From contig VZDJ01007755.1 in NCBI GenBank assembly GCA_008694505.1, positions 6,350,936-6,414,935 on the forward strand: a stretch of 64,000 bases of DNA. The letters run 5' to 3'. The notes beneath the pieces are model-generated. The model did not search any database. It was given only the letters and a program-made list of their open reading frames with translations, and was not told the origin of the DNA. Shown one piece after another: positions 47,201-58,600 of the stretch (positions are counted from its first letter, which is position 1; every line of letters starts with the position of its first letter). The translations under genes and the position numbers were made by a program. The stretch comes from Cyanoderma ruficeps (Eukaryota > Chordata > Aves > Passeriformes > Timaliidae).

Positions 47201-50200
47201 AAGTTGGGGAGACAGTGCTGTTTGGTGAATTGCATTTGGTGCAGGCATCGAAACATGCAAGGGGGTTAAACCAAGACAACAATATCCCCATCCAGCTGAG
47301 GGCAATAAAAACAGCGCAGAAAGGTGAATGTTCTGGAAAACTACTGCAGTCTGTTAAAAGGCATGTTGCAATGGTAAAGTGCATGCTGTGCTTTCCTTAA
47401 AAGATGGGAATTTACATGTGATTGTCTAATTTGAACTTTTAATTTAAATTTGAACCTGTGTTTTTCATACTTTTCCTCTCCCATCATTTACAACTCATCC
47501 CTTTTAAACACAGTAATGTGTCTTTAGCCCCAGATGAAACCAACTTTCTTGACTGGCTGAAAATCAGAAGTATAATAAACCTAATAATTTCTTTTATTAC
47601 GATTAATATCTGTACAACAGAGAACTCAGTGAGTTGAAAATCATCACACAAGTAAGTAGAAAGAGAAGGTCTCCATATGCATGCTATCTTCATTTAAGAA
47701 AAAGAAATCTAAACTACACTAGAGGTCACTGCAGGTGAACCTTAGAAATTCTGAACTTCTGAATTCATTAGCAGGAAGCTCAGGAAAACAAATGTAGACT
47801 GCTGTAGTAACCCTTACCTGTTATTTCAAATTTCCTCCATTTCAGGTAGGGGAAAAAAAATGAAAAATCAGTTCAGCTCTTGTAGACATATTATTGTGTG
47901 ACAATATTTCAAAAGCTGTGTAGGCTGCTAATATCTACATGAGGGAGAGCAAAATTTAAAACCAGTCATTGTAGTCCCAGCCTAGAACTTCCTTTCCTGA
48001 GGGACACAAAGGACAGTCAGCAAAGAGCCCCCCAGATGACTGAATAAACACTGCTCTGCAGTTCCTCATGACTATAGGTCTTTTTTTTGGATTACTGTGG
48101 TCATGCTCATTATTTCCATGGTTCTCAGGAGGCCTAAGCAAGGGTGAAAATCCTATTCTATACCTCTGAACAGCTACTTGGAAAGACAACTCCAGTTCCA
48201 GAGAACTTACTGAGGAGAGATTGTGTTTATAAGATGAGTAAGGTTGTTTTCAATAGTGATGGGTAAGCATACTCAAATATACCCACACAAAATACACTAC
48301 TATTCAACTCAGAAAGATGTTTTCCAGGTAAACAAACATGTATATTCATATCAATATTGGGAGCCATAAGTGTCTATCTCCTGCTTCTGAAAATTCAACT
48401 CTATGTACATGGAAATGGAAAACAACAGCTGGGAGGGAGGGAATTAGGAGTACAAATGAACACCAGACCCAGCTGTAGATTTGCATTCTTTGACATCTGG
48501 TGCTGAGTAGACACTGGGGAATTCTGTGACAACATGAGATTTTTTGCATCTGTCAGCTAAATCTAGCAATTCTCTTTGGGACAATTGCATGGATGAAGTT
48601 GATCTCAGAGAGCTGTTTTAAGCCAGAACAAAACAAAAGACGAGGACTATATCTGATTCAGACCCTCAATTCACAGAGCTGGCAGGTTGCATGAAGTGGA
48701 ATCACACATCTGTTCTGCAAGAATTTGCAAGGTAGCTTCCATAAAATACCAACTTGCTTGATTTTAGGAGTGCTGGGACTTGGGGCCACTAAAGCCTTTT
48801 GGTGAATAATGAAAGGAGTTAAGAGTGTGTGCACGTGTGTGTGTGTGCGTGTGTGTGTGTGTGTGTGCGCGCACGCGTGTGCATGCACATGTATGTGGGT
48901 GATTCAATTAAAGGATAAAGACCGATACAGTTTAAAAAATGGACTTTCAACATTTCTCTGAAGATTATTGGAAAATCCTTCTAAATCCAGATACTCAAGG
49001 AAAAGAAGGGTTGTGACCATATGAAGTAATCCCCTGATCTGAAGTAATCCTGCCCTTACCTTTGTACTTTTACCTCATTCCAGTACAGCTGGCCCTTTTA
49101 TTTTTTTTGAGATGAGAAAAAATGTTGTGCCTTATGCCAAACCAGTTTGTGGTTTGCATGCAAACAAAGGAGCGAGAGTTTGAGCACCAAAGACATTTCA
49201 CGTCATTATACATCGTAAATCCTCGTGTGCTCTCTATATCATTGACATTATATAGTGTTTGACACTACACATCGTAAAACATCACTGCCAAATGAAATCA
49301 GATCACTAAGTCATGGGATCTTACTTTAATCTGTGCTTCACAGTAATTGCCATTTATAAGAAGGGAACTACTTAATTTAAGGGGATTCTTCTTTGTATGC
49401 CATTAGGATAAACACACGCCTCATACAGAAGCATTTAACCTCTCTTCCTCATAACTCTGGATAACCAGGGGTGGGTGTAGACAGGCCAGGTGCTGTGAAG
49501 TCTGTGGCTGTGACCTTTCCACCTCAGACATCTGAGAGCACACACTGCAGCAGCACTAATGAAAGTGCCCTTTCTGGATGAACTCATGCTTCACAGTTCC
49601 TGCCATGGTATATTGCATAATCTGGGGTGATGTAAAAACGACCCACAGTGCAGAAGATGAAATAAGTCTCCTTCCTTCCTCATCTTCCTCTCAGATAGGC
49701 TGCTTGAATTGCTTTTGTTTTGGGATGACCCTTGTTCCAAGTGATCTCTGCACCGAAAGGAAAGCAAAGACCTTTTAACAGCTGCGGCTTGTAGCTCATG
49801 TGTGTGGACTCTTCAGATATAAATCAACAGGACCATTTCTATGCTGTTGTCTAGTCCCCACTGTCTGCACACACTAATCAAATTTAAGCCATTTTCAGAT
49901 ACAGTGGTTGAGCAAGTTATTGTGTTAGAATGTTGTTCTTTTAATGACAAGTGTCATGCTATTGCCATGAATATACGAAGAAATATTCTGAACTGCTTTG
50001 GCTCCCAGTTGTCTCTTTGCAAAGTAATCTTTGTGCTACACATGTGGTGGAAAATGTTTCCATAATACAGCCCCTGACTCCTTTAATTACAGCTTATAAC
50101 CCTGTAAAGGGAAAAAGAGCAACTAAAACACTTAAATACCATATTAATGACAGCTATAAATGTAGATATTACCTTAGCAATGCTGTAATGGAGTCTGGTA

Positions 50201-53200
50201 TGCAGAATAAAAGTCCACAATTTTCTAAAAATATACTGCTGCAACTCTGAAAGAGACACAGGTGGGAGCTTACCAGGAGAAAATAGGCTTGGCTGACAAC
50301 TTGTGGCTGACAAATTTTAAAACCCAATTCTGAGAAATTCTCAGCTGGTTATAAATCAGGCATGAGAGAAACTTTGCTTCCTTGAGACAACTGCCAAGTT
50401 TTTGCTCTAGATATAGATGTAGTTCCTTAAAAACAGAATGTATTTACAGCCTGTAAGATACCTGCTATTTTTAATAATGATTCTCAACGAGCTAACAAAT
50501 ATTTGTTGTTTACATTAGGAAGCGTTGGTATGCCTGTGTGGTTTTTTGTGTGTCCATACATGTGAATGTAACCCTTACACATACTATGCAACCTGCGGGG
50601 GCCGCAATAGGTGGTATTCAAGCCATGTAATTAATTAAGTCCAGGCCACCCAAAGGCACAAGTCCCAGGGCGTGCACACATCAACCTTTCTAAAACTGGA
50701 TCATGAGTTTACAACACTGACATGCCTAAGCAAGGGACTGACATTAACCTCGTGATAGATTTAAATCATTCCAGGCAGTCTGTTTTGAATTTCCAAATGT
50801 GCCGTACTGTTCTAATGAGTTAATTCATTTGGTATCCATTTCCTCCTGTCAGCTGCTTTTGGAAAATAAACTGTGCATTGTTATCTTAGCCTTGTCTATC
50901 CTATTAATGGTTTAGGAAATGCAGCTGAAGATTATCTGGAGTTTTCTATGGCAGAGGTTGACCTGTGACAATGTAATGATCAATCACATCTTGAAGGAGT
51001 CAGAAACTGTGAAATCGTTATTCATTTTGTTTTCTGTCTGCTGTGTAGTTTTTTTTAAAAAAATGTTTTCCATCGTTTCTGCAGCGGGGTAAAAACAAAA
51101 GTGTTGTCTGGAATTTTTGAAAAACATCCATTTCAGTGTTTAAATGTCATCCACCCAATGAGGGTGGATATAGTTATATACTACAAATTCCACATTTCCC
51201 AGCAGTACATTAGAAGCCTTCTCTGTTGCCTTCTTGTTTGGTGTTAGTGATGATTATATCGGCAATACCCAGATGGTTTCTAGTGTTTTGTGGTGCCGTG
51301 TTAGGCTGGGTGTGAGTGGGGAGGGATGTAGTGCTCCCACCCCACAGCATCTGACAGTGCCAGACTCACAGAAGAGCATGGTCCAGAAGGACCCTGGTGC
51401 TCTCCAAATGCTTATCTCCTTCAGCTCCCATTGCTCAGCCATCACCTGTTGAATCCTGTCCCCTGTTTCCCAACATATGCTTAAAGATGACAATACTTGT
51501 ATTCTCTAATTCACTCTGGTGAAAGGCACTGCTTTAACTGGTCCTGCCTGAGTTTAGGAAACAAAGCTACCCAGGGTGTCTCTGATTCCTGTTGAAGAGC
51601 TGGAAAAACTCCCACAAGAGGCAATTCCTGTCTATTAATCTATTCGTTGGCAACAGCACCCTTCCCTGCTCTTTCCAATCCTGCCACCACTTCCAAAACC
51701 AGATTTTCTTTACACATCTTCCTCAGTTTTCTAGCAAGCATTTCAAATATATTCTCTGATTATTCCAGCAATTAATTTTTAGAAATGCCTAGATATCTTT
51801 GCTCCCTGGCGTTCTGGCTGTGTTGCCCATGTCAGCTTTTTGCACTGCACTGTGTGCTAACCCCACTGCAGCACACAGCACAGTGTTACTCGTGCCCACA
51901 CTCTCCCTTCTCTCCAACTACAATTAGATCATCTCAAAATATCTGTACTGCTCAGAGGCTCTAGATCTGATGTGAGGGTTCATAGATTAATTTAGCACAA
52001 CTACTTTACCTTGGGATTTAAACAAGCTACTATTTTAACAGCCCTGAATCTTTTCGGCTGTCCCTGTGCTGAAGTCCTATGCTTCCCACAGGATCTGTGG
52101 GAATAAAAAGTGTATAAAAAGAAAAGAGAAGCACAAAATTCTTAGCCTTTCAGCCCTTCATTTCCCTGTGACTTTCAGATAGTTCTGACTTGCACACTGG
52201 AGAGACTTAGAGTTATTTTTTTTATGAGAAACAGATTGAATGTACAGGTTTTCATTGATCTCAGTGCAAGTGAAGTTCACCTCTCTGAAGAATCCCCAAA
52301 GAGTCTAACACATGGTGCCAGGAATAGTCAGGACCTTGTACTTGAGTCTGTTTTCTCCAGCACTTCCCCTCTCCTCAGCAGGTGGTGGAAAGACCTCTTT
52401 ATTTCCCCTCATTACACTTTTCATTGTTGCAAATGGCTTTGACCATTTTAGCCTTACTTTAACTTCAGCCACTGAAGCGGAGCCCTGAGATGCCCTTTAA
52501 TCCTGAACTGAGGGCTGAGTGGGAGAAGAAGCTGCTTACACAGTAGAGAGGAAATCCATCCTCTGAGAAGGAATTCTCTACAGCCTCACGTGGCATTGCC
52601 TGAGCACAATCCTCACCAGCACTGATGTGATGCACAAATCGGAGCTGGGCCAAACAACTGGCACTCTCTGCACCATCTGAATTTCCATTTTCTCAGAGTG
52701 TTCCACAATGAGCATAAAAAACCCCTCCCCTGGAGGTGCTGGTGACTCTTGGATGGCTCTGTGTACCTTGTGTGGCCTGCGTGTGCCTGGGTTTTTACTA
52801 ATGTCCGCGGATAGCTCATACTTCCCCTGGTGTTGAAGAGCTGCAGCTGTGCAGCTGCACATCTGCATGATACTCCAGGGAGAAATGGACCACAGTTTTA
52901 TGTTCATAAATAGCCTCTCAAATCCAGGATCTGTGAAGGAAAATGCTGTCAATGCTTCTATTTCAATTTTATCCTTATTTTTACAAAATTACAACTATAA
53001 TAAAAAATGTTCTTTGTTCTCTGCAACAAAAATTGGTGAAGTCCTAGCGGAGTCTGTGCAATTGCATCAAATATGCCAGGAGAGAATTTCGCCCATGAAG
53101 GGAAAAGAAGTCTCAATAATATTATACCATCAACATGAATATTTCTCTTTTTCCCAGTACCAAAAGATTATTTTCTCTGTGCAGCACTCTGACTGCAATT

Positions 53201-53916
53201 TTTGTTATCAAGAATATAGCTTTTAAATAGAAAAATAAAGAGTAAACTATGATAATTTACAATAACGATATTACTTTAGCCTTAATTTTCAAGTGAAAAC
53301 ATTACCGAACTAAATTTCAGATAGCTTTTTATTATGTGCAAACCACTGTTGATATAATAACTTCTATTTTAGGTTGCTAGTAAAGGAAAGAACAATGTGA
53401 CCCATTTAAAAACTGGCTCACAGAAAAATATTAGCAAGCCATTTATCGTTTCTATTTAATTTTGGTGATAAGCACCTTTGAAAGAAACATTTCTTTGTTA
53501 CAAAACTAACAGTAGCATAGGATATATTTGACCATAACACATGTGCTTTGCAATGGTACTGAGAAATGGACTTTCTGTTTGTTGCCAATTGTTTGGAAAA
53601 GAAATTAAAAAAGGTAAAATTCTCACCTTCAAATTCTTCAGCAGAGGGAGCCTGATTTTTAAAATCTCTGATTAAGAGGCAAATCACACTCACACAGCTG
53701 GAGTGCTGCAATGGCTGGATACAGCTAGACAAAAGCAATCCAAGAGGTCTCCAGAGTGCATTAAAGGACAATAATGCAAAAATAATATTACAAAACTCCT
53801 CATTAATAATAATAGTAATAAGAAGAATAATAATTCTGATACAGGTGACTGAGGAGGTGAAGAGAGGAGATGCTCTGCAGGATCTGATTTTCCCAAATGA
53901 AGATTAACTGGTTGGT
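44206..53916. other. Long intergenic stretch, no gene seen
   Basis: About 9.7 kb without a recognisable CR1 or exon. It contains the GT/GC alternating tract at 48.83 kb and some stretches that read like conserved non-coding sequence (around 49.15 kb and 50.8 kb), though conservation cannot be judged here. The minus-strand ORFs of about 116-124 codons at 45429-45779 and 52578-52952 match no family I know. Confidence 0.55.
48825..48897. repeat. 73-nt alternating purine-pyrimidine tract (GT/GC-rich microsatellite)
   Basis: From 48825 to 48897 every step alternates purine and pyrimidine: GT repeats, a GCGCGCACGCG core, then GTGCATGCACATGTATG. It is the longest such tract in the window and contains GC and GT steps, the preferred composition for left-handed Z-DNA. 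Confidence 0.95.
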
Positions 53917-54850
53917 AATCACAGAATGTGTAGGTTGGAAGAGACCTTCAAGATCATTGAGTCCAACCCAGCCCTAACACCTCAATTAAACCATGGCATC
54001 GAGTGCCACATCCAGTCTTTTTTTAAACACATCCAGGGATGGTGATTCTACCACATCCCTGGGCAGACCATTCCAATACTTTATCATTCTTCCTGTAAAA
54101 AAACATTTTCCTAATATCCAGCCTATGTTTCCCTTGGCACAGCTTAAGACTGTGTCCTCTCCTTCTGTCAGTTGCTGCCTGGAGAAAGAGACCAACCTGA
54201 CTACAGCCACCTTTCAGGAAGGTGTAGAGAGTGACAAGGTCACCTCTGAGTCTCCTTTTCTCCAGGCTAAACAACCCCAGCTCCCTCAGTTGCTCCTCAC
54301 AGGGCTTGTGTTCCCAGCCCCTCACCAGCCTCTTTGCCTCCTCTGGACGTGCTCAAGCATCTCAAGGTCCTCCCTAAACTGAGGCCCAGAACTGGACTCA
54401 GCACTCAAGGTGTGGCCTCACCAGTGCCCAGTACAGGGGAAGAATGACCTCCTTGCTCCTGCTGGCCACACCATTCCTGATCCAGGCCAGGAGCCATTGG
54501 CCTTCTTGGCCACCTGGGCACACTGCTGGCTCATGTTCAGCTGCTGTCACCAGTACCCCCAGGCCACTTTCTGCCTGGGCACTGTCCAGCCACACCATCC
54601 CCAGCCTATAACGCTGCAGGGGGTTATTGTGGCCAAAATGCAGGACTTGGCACTTGGACTAACTAAACTTCATCCTATTGGACTCTGCCCATCTATCCAA
54701 CTGTTCCAGGTTCTCTCTGCAGAGCCCTTCTCTTCTCCAGCAGATTGACACGTGCTCCCAGTTTAGTGTCATCTGCAAATTTAAAGATTCAATACCTCAT
54801 TTGTGTTGTCAATAAAAGTATTGAACAGAACTGGCCCCAGCACAGAGCCC
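53917..54850 (-). mobile_element. CR1 element, about 0.9 kb, minus strand
   Basis: Antisense CR1 with a long colinear match: 'aatcacagaatgtgtaggtt' (tail), 'ttggaagagaccttcaagat', 'ccatggcatcgagtgccaca', 'gtcagttgctgcctggagaa', 'ctccttttctccaggctaaa', 'ctcccagctccctcagttgc'-like text, 'tggccttcttggccacctgg', 'ggcacactgctggctcatgt', 'gtgtcatctgcaaattta' and 'gaacagaactggccccagca'. Minus-strand frames keep short C-terminal reverse transcriptase blocks ([33 protein letters not shown]), with frameshifts. Same subfamily as the plus-strand copy at 23.0-23.4 kb. Confidence 0.96.
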
Positions 54851-55364
54851 TGAACGTGAATGCCAGGAGCAGATGGGATTCAGGATCCTGAGAGAAGATA
54901 GCAATTTAACAACCCTGGACATCAAGAAAGCAAACAATGGGACCTGCTGGAAAAATCCCATGTGACATCCTCTTGCAGAAGAGAGGAGGAGTTCAGGATG
55001 ATTTTCAAGGATCACCTCTTCCAGACCCAAGAGATGTCAATCCCCACCTACAGGAAGTAAAACAAAGGTGGGAGGAGGCCTGCACGGATGAACAGTAAGC
55101 TGAAAGGTAAAAAAGAAACATTCAAGAGGTAGAAGTAGAGTTAGGTGATATGGGGGGAATATAGAGACCAAGCATGCAGGGATCAGGTTAGTAAAGTCAA
55201 AGCCCACTTGGAGTTGAATTTAGCTAGATATGTGAAGGGCAAAAAGGGAGGTTTCTACAGGTACATCAGCAGCAAAAGGCAGACTGGGAAAAATGCTGGC
55301 CAACTGCTGATCAGGGCAGGCGACCTGGTGACAGATCAATATACACAGTGCTCTTTTCTCACTA

Positions 55365-55433
55365 GTCTCTTAGGGACACATGGTAAACCCAACCTTCAGG
55401 GATCTCAGGGATCTCCATGTGTCCCTAAGAGAC
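55365..55433. repeat. Perfect inverted repeat, 19-bp arms, inside CR1
   Basis: The left arm 55365-55383 (GTCTCTTAGGGACACATGG) is exactly the reverse complement of the right arm 55415-55433, with a 31-nt spacer. The spacer carries a short duplication of CTCAGGGAT-like sequence. It is not part of the usual CR1 consensus. Confidence 0.97.
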
Positions 55434-55574
55434 AAGAAAACATCTGGAATAAGCAAGAATTGCCATTGTTGGAGAAAGACCAGTTCAGGGGACACTTACA
55501 CAGCTAGAATGAACACAAGTCAGTCTGCTGGGATGCAACCACAAGTGCTGAGGGAGCTAATGTCACTGCAAGAC

Positions 55575-55641
55575 CTTTCTTGAAACGCCATTCAAGAAAG
55601 ACATTTCTTCAATGCCTTCCTTGAATGGCGTTTCAAGAAAG
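55575..55641. repeat. Perfect inverted repeat, 22-bp arms, inside CR1
   Basis: The left arm 55575-55596 (key core TTGAAACGCCATTCAAG) is exactly complementary to the right arm 55620-55641, with a 23-nt spacer that itself is partly complementary near the arms. A further related TTCTTGAA follows at 55650-55657. Confidence 0.97.
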
Positions 55642-58600
55642 ACCATTCTTTCTTGAAGGAAAGAAGTGAAGGGTCCTGAGGACTGGAAGAAAGCCAGTGT
55701 CACTCCTTTCTTCAAGAGAAAATTACAGATCTGTTGGAGCAGTGTATGTTGTTACCTTGAGTTTAGTAAGACTTTTGACACTGGTGACTGTAGCATCCTT
55801 CCTGGTAAATCAGTGATGTACAGACTAGATAACAGGAATGAGGTGGACTGAAAATAGCCTGAACTGCTGGGCTGAAAGGACTGTGATAAGCCACACAAGT
55901 TCACCTGGAGGCTATTCACCAGAGGTGTACACAGGAGATTGATACTGGGGCCAACATCTTCATAAGATAGCGGGACAGTGGGACAGATGCTTCCTCAGCA
56001 AGTTTAGATTATAGGAAACTGGAACAAGTGGCTGCTATACCAAGTATTTATGGTTGAAGAAACATGCTGACAAAAACCTCTTGAAGGTAAAAAAAGGGAA
56101 ATGCCAAGAAAAAGGGACACATAGAACTGCAGGTACCCATAAAAGCTGTGGGGTCAACCAGCTGAAAAGCAGCTTTAATACAAAGGACCTTCTGGGCTTC
56201 ATTAGGAAGAGAGTTGCTAGTAGGTCAAGGGAAGTGATCCTCTACTCAGTGCTGTGGAGTACACACCTGGAGTTCTGCGTCCTGTTCTAGGCTGTCCAAG
56301 ACAAGAGAGATGTTGAGCTACTGGAGAGAGTCCAGTGTAGGGCCAAGAAAATGATTAAGGAACTGGAGTGTCTCCCCTAACAGGAAAGCCTGACAAGGTG
56401 AGAGAATTGAGGTGATTGAGCCATGAGATAAGAAAGCTCAGGCAGATCTCATCAGTGTGAATAAATATCTGGAGGAGGTGATTGAAAAGGTTGGAGTCAG
56501 GATCTTTTCAGGAGTGCCTAATGATAGGACAACAGTCAATGGAGCAAATGAAACACAGGAAATTCCATTTAAATGTAAGAAAAACAATAATTTCTGTGAG
56601 AGTGGTTAAACACTGGCACAGGTTTCCCAGAGAGGTGGTGGATTCTCCATCCTTGGAGATATTCAAAGCCCAATGAGATGTGGCCTTGAAAATCTGCTTT
56701 AAGCTGGGCTGCTTTGAGAAGGGGCTTTGGACTAGTTGGTTTCTAGAGGTACGTTCCAACCTCAGCCATTCTGTGAAATTATTGGTATATAATAAACCAA
56801 ATAGTGTAGGCTCTGTAGGAAGCACCACGTCACAGTCTGGATGCAATCATGCTCTTCTGCTGCTAATAAGTCCTGTTAGAAAAGAATTCATGTATAAACC
56901 TGCAGGGTGTAAGTGCATGTAGGATCCTGACATCCAGGGAAACAGCAGGGACCTTTTGGCACCTGATTCTGGGGTAGATGGGGAATGCTTTGCTGCTCCT
57001 CACCAGCTGCATTCCCTAGAGGCTGGGTTTTCCCATCCCCAGGCAGGGATCACAGTCAGCATGATGACCTTGGTCCATCAGTCTGCTGGAGAGCAGGAGC
57101 GAGCTGCTGGTGGGGAATAGCTGGCTCTGCTGGCATTGAGGCACCTGGGGAGCCCTTCTCTCAAGGAGAAGCTGCAGCTGATTTTTCCAGCCTACTTTCT
57201 AGACCTTTTGTGCTGATCTCACAAAGCACAAAGGGAATAAAGCAGGCCTGGGAATATGTGTGAAAAAATATCTCCCCCAGCCTTTCACATACTGAAGAAA
57301 AGGAGTATGTAACAGCATGACTTTTGTACCAGTCCCATAGAGATAAAACCACTTTGGAAAGCCACTTTTTCATTGTATAGGAAAATAAATTTTCTCCCCA
57401 GGTTTGAATTAGAAAAAGTCATTTTATTTTCTCTCCAAGTTCCTATTATTGTTATGACTATTATCAGCAATGAGTTGTTTTGAACACCAAGCATAAGAAG
57501 GAAGCTATACTTTTTTTTTTTTTCTTCACATCATCATTTTACTAGTAAATTTTGGCCTAGACCACTTACTCTGTTTAGGATTAGTGCATTCATGAGTCTT
57601 ATTTTCAGTAGCTATGAAGAAAAGACATTTTAAAGCAAATTGAGGTAGGTGATATCTTCTCTAATGCATTTTTAATGCATGAGACATTGTAAGGACCAGA
57701 AAAGCATTCCATGCTCTGCAATACAATTTGACAACTAAAAAAAAAAACACCCCACCAAAAAACAACCCTTTAAAAAAGAAAAATAAAAACAATAAAACAG
57801 AACATATGGGAGAGTGAAAGATACAGCTATGATATTAGTATCCAGTTAGATAATTTTATTGGGATTTCCAGCATACAAAAGATGAATATGATAACTGGTG
57901 GGGGTATGAAGATGTTGTGATATTAATAAGAATGTAATTCCGTAAGAAATTGTCTTGTGATTTATATCTAATAATATTACTGAAATGAGGCTAATGAAGG
58001 CAATCAATCTATATAGTATATTTTTGTAAATCTGCTTCTCAAAGCATTTCTGATAGAAAGAGGATAGATTTGTCTTCTCCCAGCAATCCCTGCTGACATG
58101 AGAACTCCCACTGAAATCAATCGACAAGCAGACAGGGGAGTAAGTAAACCTCTGTGGCGGCACTTCTGCTCTGCCTTGTTTCTGTAGTTCCTCTCATGAC
58201 AATGCCCTTAGAGTCACATCTTCTGTAAGAAAACTGCTTCAATGCATCTGGAGAGCAGTCTCAGACCTTACTGCTCTACTAATGAACTCTGCCTGCTATG
58301 AAAGTTGCTTTCACTCTTGCTGACTTGGGTACAGATCACAAAGTCCTTTGCTGTTCTATACCAGTCTCTCCAACTTTTGGGTATTAATGCAATTAGCTGG
58401 TCTACACTGAACCCCACTCTGTTTGGTTTCACTGACATTACACTAAAGGAAGGCAAGCTTCTTTGTATTTACCCATTCTTGCATGTTTTCCCACCCCAGC
58501 CTCCCTTTCTCTAAGCAACTGAAAATCAGCTTCAGATAGATTTAGCAGATCCCTGAAAACATACAGACAGACACTTATTTCCCTCTTTGTCCCCTTCCTT

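Larger units (their letters stand above)
54860..56780 (+). mobile_element. Longest CR1 copy in the window, about 1.9 kb, plus strand, degraded
   Basis: Reads 5' to 3': a segment from the end of the endonuclease-to-RT linker ('gatgattttcaaggatcacc', 'ctgcacggatgaacagtaag'), the frame 55145-55507 (HLELNLARYVKGKKGGFYRY, then a gap to the palindromic region), 'gggtcctgaggactggaaga', a frame with FSKTFDTGDCSIL at about 55760-55800, 'cacacctggagttctgcgtc', 'gagagtccagtgtagggcca' and the C-terminal block 56482-56676 (HRKFHLNVRKT, VVKHWHRFPREVVDSPSLE), ending near 'ccattctgtgaaat'. Internal deletions remove much of the RT palm, and stops and frameshifts are many. Two perfect inverted repeats lie inside. 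It abuts the minus-strand CR1 head to head. Confidence 0.93.

Noticed and set aside
52578..52952. Minus-strand 124-codon ORF
   Set aside because: No family resemblance and an equally long overlapping frame; treated as chance.
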